Positions 23,390 through 35,675 are shown, counted from the stretch's first letter. The stretch: DNA of 64,000 bases from Larix kaempferi (GCA_027924585.1 BSBM01000994.1:7075001-7139000); one strand, 5' to 3'. Notes: generated by a model from the letters alone, not told the origin. A program made the numbers and translations.

Positions 23390-24345
23390 GCTGATGGATA
23401 AGGGGTTTCCAATATTAGTTTATTTTATATCCATATTCTTGATTGAATTTATTGGGGTGTTTTTCAATTTCTAGAGCTTTTTTTATTAGTCAAGAGGAAT
23501 AATGAGTAGTTGAGGCTAGAATTTTTGTGTGACTGAAACATATTTGATTAATGGTGTTGAAAGAATGATCTTCTATGGCATTTTTTTGTGGCAATTTTGG
23601 TTGGTATCTTCAATATGTTCTTTGAGACGATTTTGGATAGATATTCCGTATTTTCCAATATAGATTCTTCCATGGGAGCAGATAATTTGGTAGATGCCTT
23701 GGGATAGAAATGGATTGGATTTGTCTTTGATGCTTCTAAATAATTGCTTGAGGTTTTTATGGGGTTTGAAGGTATTTTTGATAATATTTTTAGCTAGGAT
23801 TTTGGAGATACAATCAATCATGCCATGTATATAAGGGAGGGAAACAAAATATTGGATAGGAGATGAGGGCTTGGAAGGTAGAGGTTTTGGATGAAGAACA
23901 TGATGGAAGGCTCTATTAATAAGTTGTCGAGCATAGCCATTAGCCATGAGGGATTTGGTAAGGTGGGATCTTTCTTAGGTAAGGTGTTGGGGATCATAGA
24001 TGTAGACTACCCTAGTGATTAGAGTTTTGAGGACCACATATTTTTTAGAAGGATGGTGGTGTGATTGAGCATGGACATATCTATCAATGTGGGTCTTTTT
24101 GAGATAAACCTGGTGAGCTAGAGATCCATCCAAGTTATGGGTAACCAATGCATCTATAAAGGGGAGATATCCATTTTCTTGGATTTCCATAGTGAATTGA
24201 ATGGAAGGAGAAATGTTGTTGAGATGATTATGAAATAAATCAAGGGCGATTTATTTTTGGGGCAAAATGATGAAGGTGTAGTCTATAAAACGAAACCAAC
24301 ATTTAGGTTTAAGGGAAAAGTTGTTAAGGGCTAGGAATTTTTTTT
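23390..24345 (-). pseudogene. Penelope-like retroelement ORF: RT end plus GIY-YIG endonuclease
   Basis: Reading minus from 24345: KPKCWFRFIDYTFIILPQ is the RT motif C region (about 24310-24260), where the catalytic D-D pair has become D-Y. It continues SIQFTMEIQENGYLPFIDAL, VTHNLDGSLAHQVYLKKTHI and YVHAQSHHHPSKKYVVLKTL, the conserved RT-thumb/linker of Penelope elements. After a stop near 23970 it resumes with PYIHGMIDCISKILAKNI, then the endonuclease: GIYQIICSHGRIYIGKYG with GIY and YIG intact, and QNRLKEH with the catalytic Arg. After TAG 23573-23575 the C-terminal part continues in other frames (ASTTHYSS; EKHPNKFNQEYGYK; WKPL). The 5' two thirds of RT are absent. The plant host makes this a rare family; Dryad elements of conifers are the known precedent. 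Confidence 0.85.
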
Positions 24346-24357
24346 CTCTAGATCCTA

Positions 24358-25740
24358 TTATTGCCTTTACCAACCTTAGAATTTATTTTAATCATATCAT
24401 ATGCTTCGGATTTCTCACCCTAATAATTATTTTTACTTTCCTCTTAACTCTCTAATTAAAACCATTTTCCAAATTATATCCTTCATCCATAATATATATT
24501 ATATAATATATAAATATTTCCCATAACATATTATGTATCTGATTATTAATTCAAATTTATTCATCTGGTTTACCTTTATATAATATATTTCCTTCAATTA
24601 TTATTAATTAAATAAAATATTTTTAATATTATTATTAATTAGGGTTTTTGCACGAAGTTGAGGGACCCTTCAAATGGAATTCTGCACCTAAATATGCATT
24701 TTTTTCACCGCTCTCTATAGCATGATAGACATGACCATTATTAACAAAATTTTAGGCATAGATAGAATTTTTTATGCAGATTCCAAATATGTAATTTTTA
24801 AAAGCAAATATTGAGATTTTCTATCTATTTCTTAATTTTCTTGTTTCATCAATTCGTTGGTCAAAAAACATATTGTTAGTGTTTATTCCGTAACTTTTTC
24901 ATTTCACAACCATTTTAAAACAAAATTGTATGCTGCACTAGAAAAGACACCGACCTCTACATGCTATAAAAAATCCAAGTCGAAATAACTACATTAATAG
25001 CTTCAAAGGCTGCACCCACATTTGATATATCGCTCTCGAGGTTTGATCACTTACATAATTAAAAAAATTAAAAATTAAACATTTAATTTTGGAAAACTAG
25101 CGTTGCACTAGTGCTATGGGTTCTATACATGTATACCAATTTTTGTATCCCAAAACCATCATTTAGGCATTGAAAGGCTGCACCCACAAAAACATGTACC
25201 TTATCATTTGCCAAAAAAATAAAAAGTCACTATTAGAAAACATGAAATTTGACATAGTTATGTAAATTTTCAATACTAAAAACTTATATATTCGGAAATG
25301 TGACTCAATTTCTTACGTTTCATCTTTTTTACTTGATGCAAGATATCTTGTGTAAGAATGTAAAAAACCAAGTTGAGGGATGCCTCATTTTTCATTTTTT
25401 TATTTCATCTAACGCGCTGAAAGTAACCCTCATTAACTTGCACATTCCCATTAATTAAATATAATTTTTAATCTTATTCTTAATTATTCTTCTATCAATT
25501 ATTCCTTATTATCTCATAACATCCCTTAACCTAGTTAATTTATAAAATATATTAATATATAATCATTAATTCATATCGCCTTTCCCATTTTCTCCTTATA
25601 ATGGTTACAATTCTATATTTATTTTAATCTTATTTTAACCTTTTCCTCACATATATTTTTCAATTATTATATTTCTCCACAATTCTCACACATATATTTT
25701 CTCCTATTTAATTAGCCATCTCTTTCGCTTCATACTACAA
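24358..25740 (-). repeat. Right inverted arm (~567 bp plus an 809-bp insertion)
   Basis: Reverse complement of the left arm, interrupted between 24641 and 25449. The inner edge is at CCTTTACCAACCTT (24364-24377), facing the truncated 5' side of the Penelope ORF. Confidence 0.85.
24641..25449. mobile_element. MITE-like insertion (809 bp) in the right arm
   Basis: It interrupts arm sequence that is continuous in the left arm. It is flanked by the direct repeat ATTAATT (24634-24640 and 25450-25456), a likely 7-bp target duplication, though the target is AT-rich and partly palindromic. Ends are loosely inverted: AGGGTTTTTGCACGAAGTTG at the start, and GGGAATGTGCAAGTTAATGA on the other strand at the end. 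No ORF of note. The superfamily is undetermined. Confidence 0.6.
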
Positions 25741-26930
25741 CTTTTATGAATCTTAAGATGTTTTTTATTGTCTTATTCTTTTGGAAAACAAATTGTATGG
25801 TGCACAAATATAAATTATGTACAAATTATGGAGTCTACACACTAAAAAAATGATTAGTTAAATTACACCGACCTTCCTTTTATATCACAACTTCATTGAT
25901 TTTATTAATTTTAAAGAAATATAAAATTAATGTTAATAAATATTGAAAAGTAGTGGCAAAGAAGAATTGAATGTTATGTACAAGTGTAATATTTTTTTTC
26001 AACTAATGATATAATTTTGATACTAAACTAAGTAGATTATGTTTTAGAGAAAATATAACATAGCAATAGCAATGCTAGAAGAAAGTGATATTCTCTTTGT
26101 TTTAATCCATTTTATATCAATAAAAATATATGAGTACACTCATTCACCGTCTATTGTATACTTTGTGAGCTATATATTCTTAAACCTTATCCTACATTTC
26201 ATATTTTCACACTATACTTTAATAAATTGTGTTTGTATCTCTAAAAAAATTCCTAGCCAATATATTGTTTTTTTCATATTTCCATTGCAAATAACATACA
26301 TTAAAAAAAACATTAACTTATATTATACCTAAAATATATTACATATATTTTTTAGAAAATCAAATTTAATGCTATATAGATTTATTATGTTATTCCATTG
26401 TCAATTAAATAATTTAATGTAATGATTTTGAAGAAAAACACCAATAGAAATGTATTATTTTCTCAATCTTTAAAATAAGTTTTATAAATATAAATTTAAA
26501 ATAGATTTATAAAATAATATATGTATTCTATTTTCTAAATTTTTAATAATAAATTTTATAAAAATTAAAAATAATTTTACTAAGAATTCTCATAAAAACC
26601 TTTTATCTACATTATATGTTTTATGTTTACATTAAAAGTAAAATTTAAATATAAAAAAACACTATCTAAAATTATTGAGTTTAAATTAATATACACCAAC
26701 AATAAAATGCTATTTACATATGGATAAAAAATATTTTTATTATAACATTTTAAATTTTAACTAATTTCACTCCAACTAAGGAATGAATCATGAATATGCT
26801 ACTATACACATCACACCACACATCAGACCAAACTGCAAACATTAAACAAAGAATTCGGTCCATACTTCAGATACTTTGATACTAAAAGGCTATACGAAAT
26901 CACTTGGAATGGCAGATTTTGAGCCCACGT
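25741..26930. other. AT-rich spacer between the palindrome and the aquaporin 3' end
   Basis: No gene is seen. At 25786-25900 AAACAAATTGTATGGTGCAC and ACACCGACCTT resemble 24916-24975 inside the MITE-like insertion, suggesting a second, decayed copy. The rest is simple AT-rich sequence. Confidence 0.5.
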
Positions 26931-26938
26931 GCTTATAC

Positions 26939-28699
26939 TCAGACCCGAACTCGAAAAGAAGATGAGTGTCTCAACGAAATAGCCTGCAAAGGCTTATCTG
27001 TGAGGCGGATGATACGATATGAGCAAGCGCCCGTAACAGTCCCGAAGATGGGACCAACGAAGTATACCCATATTGCTGTGTAGTTATTGCTAGCTATTGC
27101 TGGACCAAGAGACCTGGCTGGATTCATTGATCCTCCTGATATTGGCCTGCCAACAATAACAATTTATTCAATATCTTTGATACTTAAACAAATTTTACTC
27201 AATATCTTTATACCTAAACAATAATGTAAATAAATAGATTAAAAAAATACTTCAAAATAATAGTAAAGAAAATATAAACACTTTGCAGCTCACCCTGCAA
27301 AGATAGAGCTTATTGTAACCATGGAGCCAACTGCTATCCCTGCAAGCTCTCCTATCTGCATAGTTTAACATCAAAACTGCAGCTTTATATAACTTTTAGT
27401 TGTCCAGTATAAACATATTGATACATAGAAATGCATATTATATTTAAAAATATATATATAAAAAATAACTATTAATTGATGTATGGATAACTAGTAGCTC
27501 ATGTATAGATAATAGATAATATTGATAATAGAAATAGAAATAAATAACTTATTCACGACACTTAAAACTTTTGGAACACCTTTTCATAAATTCTTTAGAA
27601 TTTCTAGATATAAAATTACCGCACGAGTATCAGTTGCAACTGCTGACGTAACGAACATGAGCACAAAAGATACTAGAACTTCCATTGCCAAGGCCTGCAG
27701 CACTGTTCCGGAAGGAATAGTTATGCCGATGTTTGATACAGGTTCAAACATTAAACGAAGTGCAAAACAAGCTGATATTGACCCACACAATTGAGCTGCA
27801 ATGTAAGCAGGTACCTGCACATCAGTTACATCTGCTTTCAGCTATCCTCCGGAGAGACTATAATTTCCAATTTTCTTTATCAATACCAAGGACTTAATCA
27901 GATTGAGAGAACTTGGTCACCTGCTTCCATGGAAAATGCCTTACTGTTGCAAATGCAATGGTAGCTGCAGGATTCATATGAGCTCCAGAAATATGACCAA
28001 CTGAATATATCATGACTGTAACTATCAGACCAGATGCCACAGAACCCCCAAGTTCTGAGACTAAAGGCCGACTAGCGTGATCCAATATTGAGGAACCGCA
28101 TGTTACAAAAACCAGAATAAAGGTTGAAATGATCTCCGCTGTTATCTGAAAAAGTAGTGCATATAGTTAATAGATAAATCTGATGAAGTATTTTATAATG
28201 TTTTTTCTATAGTATGTGTCTCATTTATTTTATCAATGTATTCCAACATATTAATATTATTAATATTGTTATTGCTAATATTAAACATTTTTTCTTTTAC
28301 ATATAATAATTCTACATAGTGTTGGATATCAACTGAACTGTTTATATGACGATCTAACCATTGAAATTTAACCATGGAATTTTCTAATTCCGAATCCAAA
28401 GCTTAATAATATCTGAGTTATAAAAAAAAACTATTGAAATCCACTCATGGAGAATTTGTTTTCCATATTCAAAGCTTAATATCTGACAGTGTAAACTGAG
28501 ATGGAATAGCAGATTGAATCGTAAGGTATACCTTTTGAAGGAGAGTAGCCGGAAGAAAATCCATGCATCCGCTGGGGCGGTGATGATTATCTTCTCTGTA
28601 GAATAGGTTACCTTCCTTCACGTTTCCAGCCTCTTGATCTTCTATTTCTTGGCCAGAAATTATATTCAGTATGTGATTTGAACCGTTCTCGGCATCCAT
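26939..28699 (-). CDS. NIP-family aquaporin (Lsi1/NIP2-like), five exons
   Basis: Membrane channel of the MIP family, probably passing metalloids such as silicic acid. Model (minus): exon 1 28699-28532, exon 2 28145-27921, exon 3 27814-27620, exon 4 27355-27294, exon 5 27146-26939 (TGA); 858 bp, 285 residues. All introns are GT-AG, and the 225- and 62-bp exons match the usual NIP structure. Exon 2 carries GHISGAHMNPA and exon 5 GPISGGSMNPARSLGPA, the two NPA boxes. AEIISTFILVFVTCGSSIL is the first membrane segment and VATDTRAIGELAGIAVG precedes the last helices. Counting codons gives 108 residues between the NPA boxes. By alignment to rice Lsi1, selectivity-filter residues are Ser (H2), Ser (H5), Gly and Arg. 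The C-terminal tail is basic and Ser-rich (RHSSSFRVRV). Start: ATG 28699 is preferred because the upstream in-frame ATG at 28750 is only a few bases from the TATA-like box. No defect was seen. Confidence 0.9.
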
Positions 28700-28756
28700 T
28701 TCTCCACCAGAAATCAAATTCTTTGAGATCGTGACAGGCAGCGGAAGCAAATAATT

Positions 28757-28766
28757 TTTTTATATT
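28757..28766 (-). promoter_or_regulatory. TATA-like box of the aquaporin gene
   Basis: The minus strand reads GAATATAAAAAAAT here, about 60 bp before ATG 28699. A start of transcription about 30 bp downstream would leave a short leader and exclude the ATG at 28750. Confidence 0.4.
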
Positions 28767-30885
28767 CTAATAGGTCAATCACAGCATAAAGCAATAACAG
28801 GAAATGATGTAATGCGGCGATGAACAATGATCAAACTCAGAGTAAACTCCAAACATAAAAATCAGGATCCGTTCCGAGAATTTACAACAGAGAAGCTGAG
28901 ATATCAATACCAATATCAATACCAGAGACTCTGAATTGAAAAGGTGAAGGTAATATAATCAGACAAAGATGTCTATACTAATTGCAGTTTTATAACATAT
29001 CTGAGATGTAGAATAGTCCTTGGTAGGTGATGGTTAAGATACTTCTAAATGAAAAGGTTATCGCAGGTACTAAAATCCAACCATATTAAGGGTTGGTGCT
29101 GTCCAAAACAGATAAGATACTTCTAATTAGTGGTCTCTTAACTAATGACAAACCCTACTAATCAGAGAATACTACCACTTACCAACAAACAAAAAATTAC
29201 AACTTCACAACAAGAAGAGATACATTCATGAGATCATAAGCTAGAAACCGATATCTCTATTTCACGAAACTTGTATTACGAGAAATTGGCAATGGCTACA
29301 CATCTGCCATTTCCTAGTATTTATAGTTGAATTGTCAACACGGAGAGAAATCCGGTCCCAGATAAAATATCCCAAGGCCCTGTAGAGTAGTTTACTGTAT
29401 ATATGATGCATATACTGCATCCTACCAACCAGGTTCTGCCATTGCACTGTGCGTGACGCTGAATTGACGAAAGATGAGAATAGTGACATTGGTCAGACCA
29501 CCTACGCAACCAACTCCCTGTGAGAAAAATGATATAGTTTTAATTAAAAATCAGATTCTGTTAACAACTATTTTATTTTATTTACATAATGATAATAATA
29601 ATTTTAGCTCCAAAAGGTTTGTTAATTCATTATTGTTAAAGTTGTTCGGTATCTTGCTATTTCTCAACTACGAGATAATCCATTTGAATCCAAAGGATGA
29701 GGTCACTACTTTCGAAAGAAAATTTCTGAAATTATTAACTTCATCGATTGCTAAAGTCATAAAACATTTTGAGTAATTACTATCGACAGATGTCGAATTT
29801 TAATCAAGAAAAAGCATTGGCAAATAAGAAAGTAATTCCGTTCAAACTTGTCTTACTATGATTATTCAAGAATCAAAACACACCCCAAAAACAAAAACAA
29901 ATATCGACAGAAGATATGCAATATACGATCGTTTTGAAGTGAAATGGAATATGGCTATTAAAATATCATTACCTCTTTATTTAAAGGACAGCATGCGTGA
30001 AAATTATGAGGCACCTAACGAAGAAATGTAATAAGTGGACATAATTCCTTTACTTGGTTGGTGAGAGTATGTTTTTAATGGCCATGACATGAGGTTCAAA
30101 GGATCTAAGGCAAAGTTCAGTTAGGTTGCACCAACTTTTTGGAGGTTTATGCAATGGTGTGAATAGTATTCATATATGTCACATACTACATACATGTGGT
30201 TGTTACATACTGTCTTATTCTACTATTTGGTAATGTCAAGAAGAATGGGGACATTTGAGTCAATATTCTCCTCTCTATCATGAATATGGATATATGAAAT
30301 AGGAAACTTCAAATATTGATGGGTGGTGTGATCAAATATATCATAGATTTCATAGGGCATAGGTTTCCTTGTGGGTGATGTAGAGGGAGTGGAAATGGTT
30401 GTGTTTGGGCAAGACTAAACTACCATGTTCATGGTTTTCTCTAGGCTTCTTTTGAGGAGTAGGTTAGGTGGAAGTGGTGGCTTTCATATTAACAATGGGT
30501 AGTGGGGAAATAGAAATAGAAACTAGTTGGACATGGTTTAAAACCATTTGGGGAGTGGGTTAGGGATTTCGTGGTGTAAGGTACCAAATTGGGTGGTCTA
30601 AAATGAGCCTTTTAGGGTTAAATGTAACCATCACAGGGTTTACAATAATCCTTGGAGGGGGAAAGAGAAAAGGTAATTGATGGATAAGAATTCCTACCAA
30701 CGGACCACATGCCATATGGTTAGATGTGATGAATTATGCGGATTATTTTTAGAGGTAATGGTGCATAAATATGAAACATTCTCATGGGTGGTAAGAGGGG
30801 GAGGTCCCAACAAAGTTACAATTAATTAGGCATCTTAAAATATTCTAGGACTAACTCTAGTGAATGAGGGAATGGAAAGGTTACC
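28767..30885. other. Aquaporin upstream region grading into decayed repeat
   Basis: 28767-29500 is presumably promoter and flank; no element beyond the TATA-like box can be argued. From about 30040 to 30885 the minus strand continues downstream of the gypsy protease relic but shows only fragments without secure homology. Confidence 0.35.
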
Positions 30886-31300
30886 CTAAAAAATAAGCAA
30901 AATGATCTCCAGATTAGAAGAAGATTTGGGATCATTGTATGTGATTTGATCAATCATAATGATATTCCCATTATAAGGGAACTCCATAAGTTGAAACATG
31001 GTGGAAGGGACTGCTTTTATAGAATATATGTAACACAACAAAAGTAAGATGTTGTAGTCTAACCAGGCATATATAACTTCAATATCTATCATGAGAGTTT
31101 TATTGATCGTATGGGAACATTCTAGAGGAGGCCTTATGACTGAGAAGGTTGATCCTGATACACATGTAAAGTCATAATGGATGGTCTCAATTCATGGGAA
31201 CCAATCTTCGTCAAAATATGCATCGATGTAAAACAGGTAGAGGCTCCTTCATTAATAGTGCATCAATGGATAATCAAGTTCATGATGGTGGTAGGAGCTT
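30886..31300 (-). pseudogene. Ty3/gypsy aspartic protease pseudogene
   Basis: Reading across frames on the minus strand: CTINEGASTCF (active-site region, catalytic Asp replaced by Asn relative to the usual D-G-A-S-T), ILTKIGSHELRPSIMTLHVY, MIDIEVIYAWLDYNILL, then YIYSIKAVPSTMFQLMEFPY. The last two blocks correspond to the conserved SYNILLGRPWIH and AVPST blocks of Tat-like proteases. The frame is broken by stops and a shift. It lies downstream of the gag remains at 32090-33585, in the right order for one element. Confidence 0.75.
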
Positions 31301-32089
31301 GGAAGGATACCGAAGAATACATTCAAGGTTTGGATCTACCTCAATTGAAATTGATCGAACAAGCCTCATAAGGATCTATCATGATTAATGTAGACAAAAG
31401 GGACTTTCATTGAAAATGACAATTCTGAAGAGCTTCCAAAGTAGACATCATCCACAACACCATAGTGATGAGTGGATTTATAATTTTGGTTCTAGGATGT
31501 GTGATGCGAGTGGATCTTAGATAGATTGTAATTATTATTGGAGTTACTCCATCGGAGATGTAAGCATCTTTCTTGGAAAGTTACTTGCTTATCCTTGTAA
31601 AAAATGACAAGTTTAGTTGGAATATATTGACATCAACATAACAAAGAAAATTTTAATGATCCATAATTTTTTTCAAGTGTAGAAACCTTGGCGAATCCTA
31701 CTAATTCTTAAATTTCCAACCATAAAATGTTTGGCTAAATGTTTGTCAAAATATTCATATTTCTAACAATTTTATATAGATTCTAGTCAATTTTGGTGAT
31801 TTTTAGAGTGGAATTACTTTATCCTATGGAATTTGGGCGAATCCTTTTAGGAAAAAATGGAATTTGGCGAATATTTTTTGGGGAACCCCCCCCCAAAATA
31901 GCCCATGGGATAAATTCTGCCCCTAAAATTTTCCTTGCAACATTGTTCATGAATGGTCCATGACATTGTTCCTAACTAGGATTGGCTGACGTAGATGACT
32001 GGTTAGGTTTGGGAATGGTCCATTGTGTTGTGACTAACCATTGTGGTGGAAAAGTATTTTGTAGTACCATCGGTTGTGATGTGGGAGGA
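31301..32089 (-). other. Decayed gag-protease linker of the same gypsy relic
   Basis: No reading frame survives for more than about 60 codons and no motif is recognisable. Short plus-strand ORFs at 31177-31388 are antisense to the protease relic. Confidence 0.3.
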
Positions 32090-33585
32090 CTAGTGGGTAA
32101 GTATGTGTTTTATCTTAAGGGGAATTAAAAGTATCATGCTTGTTGGCCTCATCCCATCGCTGATGAGATCTAGTAAAGTGTAGACAATGGTGGGTATAAT
32201 TCTCATAAACTCCACAAAAGGAACACATATGGTTGGTATATGATTGTGGGTTCTTACCCTATTTGGTAGGTTCAATAGGATCTTGATTTGTGAGGTTAGA
32301 TTTCCTCTAGTGCTACTAAGAGGGTTAGTGCATTTTCCTCTGCCTTCTCGATTTTGATTATTTTATTTGTTCTTCCCCTTGGTCTTCTTATTGGGATTAG
32401 GTTGCACATTTTTTTTATTGGGTGTAGGTGAGTGGGCATGTTTGTTGAGCATAAAACTTCCCTTGGAGAGAAGAGTGATGTTGAGGGTGTTGTTGGCTTG
32501 GAGTTCGTGAAGAAGGATTAGGATATGGATAGTAAGGATTATGGGTTAGTGGATCCACATATTTAGTAGAACCATTATGAGTCATAGTTCCACTACAAGA
32601 AGTACCATGGACATGAGGGGCATTGAGAGGAACATAGTGTAAGGTACTTGTTCCTACATGTGTGGATGAGCATGAAGTATCGAGAGGGATGTAGGGAGTA
32701 TGTGGTTTCCCAATGTTCAAGTGCTCACCGTGATGGGTATAACAATATGGATAATTTCTTATGGAAGGAAACATTTGGTTGTATGATTTAGAGGTGGATT
32801 CCACTGCACGAATCACACCATCCATTAAATCATATGCCTCATACTGATCTTGGCATGAGGAGTCACTATAAGGTAAATTTGGGATTATAGGATATAAATA
32901 TCTAGATTGACCATAGATCAAATCATATCATTTATCCTTTAAAATAACCTCCTCTTTCATTTGTGGCCATCTTGAAGCAATGTCCTTAGCTATGGTGGGT
33001 AAGAGATAATTCATGAACTAGTCTAGATGTGGTCATCTAGTTTGATCTTGTAGAGGATTCATCATCTTCACCATTCATGGATGTGATTTGTGATATAGGT
33101 AGTTGTGTTCTTACAACACACAAAAAAAGAGTTTCTATGTTATCATCATATTGAGTAGGTAATTAGGAAAAGGTTGAAAATGAAGGCCATTGACACAAAG
33201 TTGGGATGCATCACTGAGAGATGTTCAATGTACCACTTCGCTACTACCCTAGTATAAAGGTTTCTTTCTAATAATAGAAAATAGATAGAATCATCTACAA
33301 TACTATTTGAGGTGCACTAATATGGTTGGAGGGGTCCTCTATTTATTTACGTTCAAACATAGGGATGTTTGAGGGTAATTTGGTGGGAATTAAATACCAT
33401 ATAGTATTGTGTATATTATGATAATTAGTTAGTATATCTATGTCTAGTAGGTTCAAACTAGCCATAAAATGGAGGCTCGACATTAGAATTGTGGTCACAT
33501 TGGTGGTTTCATTTGTATTCAGATTGACATTAACATTAGGTTGATTAGGAGTGCAGGGAGAGTTGTGGGAAGAAACACCTAACAT
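32090..33585 (-). pseudogene. Ty3/gypsy gag pseudogene
   Basis: The N-terminal piece (33585-33343) ends with TKLPSNIPMFERK. It is followed after frame breaks by DSIYFLLLERNLYTRVVAKW and YIEHLSVMHPNFVSMAFIF (about 33290-33170), clearly derived from the Retrotrans_gag core (LFQRTLTGPAAKWYIE type). A 168-residue open piece (32921-32415) is rich in Pro, Tyr, His and Ser, a disordered linker. Around 32240-32200, CSFCGVYENYTHHC is a CCHC knuckle with His replaced by Asn. The gene is broken by stops and shifts throughout. Confidence 0.75.
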
Positions 33586-34875
33586 GTTGGATGGTGGGTT
33601 TTGAAATGGGGTAGTATCTCTAGATCAATGTGTCAATTTGAGTTGTGAGTTGCAAAAAAATTATGGCCCTGAAGGTGAAAAAAGTGGGTGGGGAGGTAGT
33701 TTTTTTATCTATTCTCACATGTTGAGTTGGATTGATAACCTAACCAAGAATCCAAAAGAGGGGGAATAATCCTTGAATTCATCTAGAACATTTAGGAGGA
33801 TAATTATTGACAATGTGGAATACACTCTATCTCAACTAGAATTTCTATCCAAGAATAATGACAAGTTTCAAAATAAACTAACACCAATTCTAAATATTAC
33901 TTAATTAAATGCAATGTAAATATGGGTGCAAAAGTGATTCAATTAAGTAATGAACTACTGTAATAATGAAAATGCAATAAATAAATCACTCAATATCCAT
34001 AGGAGAAGAACTATTCAAAATTCAATATTTTCCTATTTATCATGGATATTGTAACACACCCGATATCCTCGTTACAAATTTTGAGGAAGTGGGGTGTAAA
34101 TTTTTTTCCTTTTTATCCAACTAAAAAATATGTTAGTCCTCTCATACTACTTGAAATTTTCATCTCATGCATATAGATCTATTTAACTTGAGATTCATCA
34201 TCAATCTTTAATCTCATTCTAATTAAACATATGACTATACTCAATGTCATAGATCATATGACTATACAACCAGGCAAGAAGAGTATGATGATTATATTAT
34301 TTTAACCAAAGTTTACCAATAACATGATGAAAAAGGTTAATTACTTTAATAAGTCAACCCTCAGGAAAATATAGGAGCAACACCTATATATAAGCACAAC
34401 ATTCACATTAAAGATATATACATAATAATTATATCATGGCATTCTTAGTATATTTCTATTCTTCCATGCATCTTTCCTAAACACCATAAAAGGCTAACTA
34501 AAAATTTTAGACTTTATCAAGAGAACAATATAACACTTGATATCATAGTATAAATTCTTTATATGTTGATTCATAACATTTGCTATTTCCCAACTTCCAA
34601 TCAAACCATTAATCATTTCAAGATGCTTCTCTTTTCTTTATTAACACATGTTTCCTCAACATGCATTGCAACATTTGTTTAATTATAAGGTGCAGCACGC
34701 CCACTATAATCATATCAATGGAATCAATCAACTAGATGTAAATGTACATATTTTATAAGTAAATCACACATATGCTAATCTCATAATTCATCTAACTACA
34801 AATGTGCTCCCATGAACACACATTATTATTACAACTCAATATCTTGTACATGAAACCAATCAAGACAACCCATCA

Positions 34876-34878
<3 letters not shown>

Positions 34879-34934
<56 letters not shown>
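34879..34934. repeat. (AT)n microsatellite, about 28 units
   Basis: Uninterrupted AT dinucleotides. Confidence 0.95.
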
Positions 34935-34939
<5 letters not shown>

Positions 34940-35537
34940 ACTTAACATCTTCTAAAATAAAAAGCAATAAGAGTACTTATCAGATCAATTAAACTCGGGT
35001 GTCTGAAGGATTTACTGCAACTTTCCTCCCGACCATTTGACTCTTTGTCCGATGTATATTTATGCGAGCGAGAGGCCACCACCAAGCTAGGAAACGAATC
35101 CACTAGGGTTAAGGCATAAAAGAAATCATGGCAAAGTTCTCAATGTGGGTTGTATATCATGCTCGCAATTATTTTCAACAAACAATAAGGACTGGGGACA
35201 TTTAAACATCAATCTTCACTTTTAACCCAAATTATCTTTTAACATAACCCTCAATCCATGAGTATGAAGCTCCTTATTTTAAGCAAATATATGTACCATT
35301 AGATATCAAGGATTCGTCATTGACTATGCCTAATCCAGAATGTAACCCTCAACTTTAAATGGATCTTAATGCTAATAAAATAAATTATTGAGCCCTAGAT
35401 TCTTATGAGGAATCCATATGTATAAGTCAAATAAGATAAAGAGTCTCGGGTCTTAAAGCAAACCACCCAAAATAATATAAGAATTGAGATATATTATAGA
35501 TCTTAATTACTCAAAGTAATTAAGGCAAAGAGATCTA

Positions 35538-35675
35538 AGGTATGATTCAATGCCAAAGAAAAAAAAGAAGTAATACAAATAAAAACATGAATCCCACTTG
35601 GCTCTGAGGTATGATTCAATGCCAAAGAAAAGAAAGAAGTAACACAAATAAAAACATGAATCCCACTTGGCTCTT
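35538..35675. repeat. Tandem duplication, 69 bp x 2
   Basis: AGGTATGATTCAATGCCAAA begins at 35538 and 35607; both copies end in CCCACTTGGCTCT with only a few differences, implying a fairly recent duplication. Confidence 0.9.

Larger units (their letters stand above)
22679..25740. mobile_element. Palindromic Penelope-like element unit
   Basis: Two inverted arms (22679-~23238 and ~24358-25740) enclose a 5'-truncated Penelope ORF on the minus strand. The outermost 13 bases TTGTAGTATGAAG (22679-22691) are matched by CTTCATACTACAA (25728-25740). The unit interrupts a copia RT at its left edge; no copia sequence resumes recognisably on the right. Penelope elements are known to have terminal repeats (pLTRs) in either direct or inverted orientation and frequent 5' truncation, which fits this layout. 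Confidence 0.65.

Noticed and set aside
27522-27794. 90-codon plus-strand ORF
   Set aside because: Antisense of aquaporin exon 3 and its flanking intron.
28700-28750. Upstream in-frame ATG of the aquaporin (17 extra residues)
   Set aside because: It nearly touches the TATA-like box, so it would probably lie upstream of the transcription start; the ATG at 28699 is preferred, though not proven.
34879-34934. Long AT run as a possible replication origin or matrix-attachment site
   Set aside because: A plain dinucleotide microsatellite explains it; nothing else around it supports a function.
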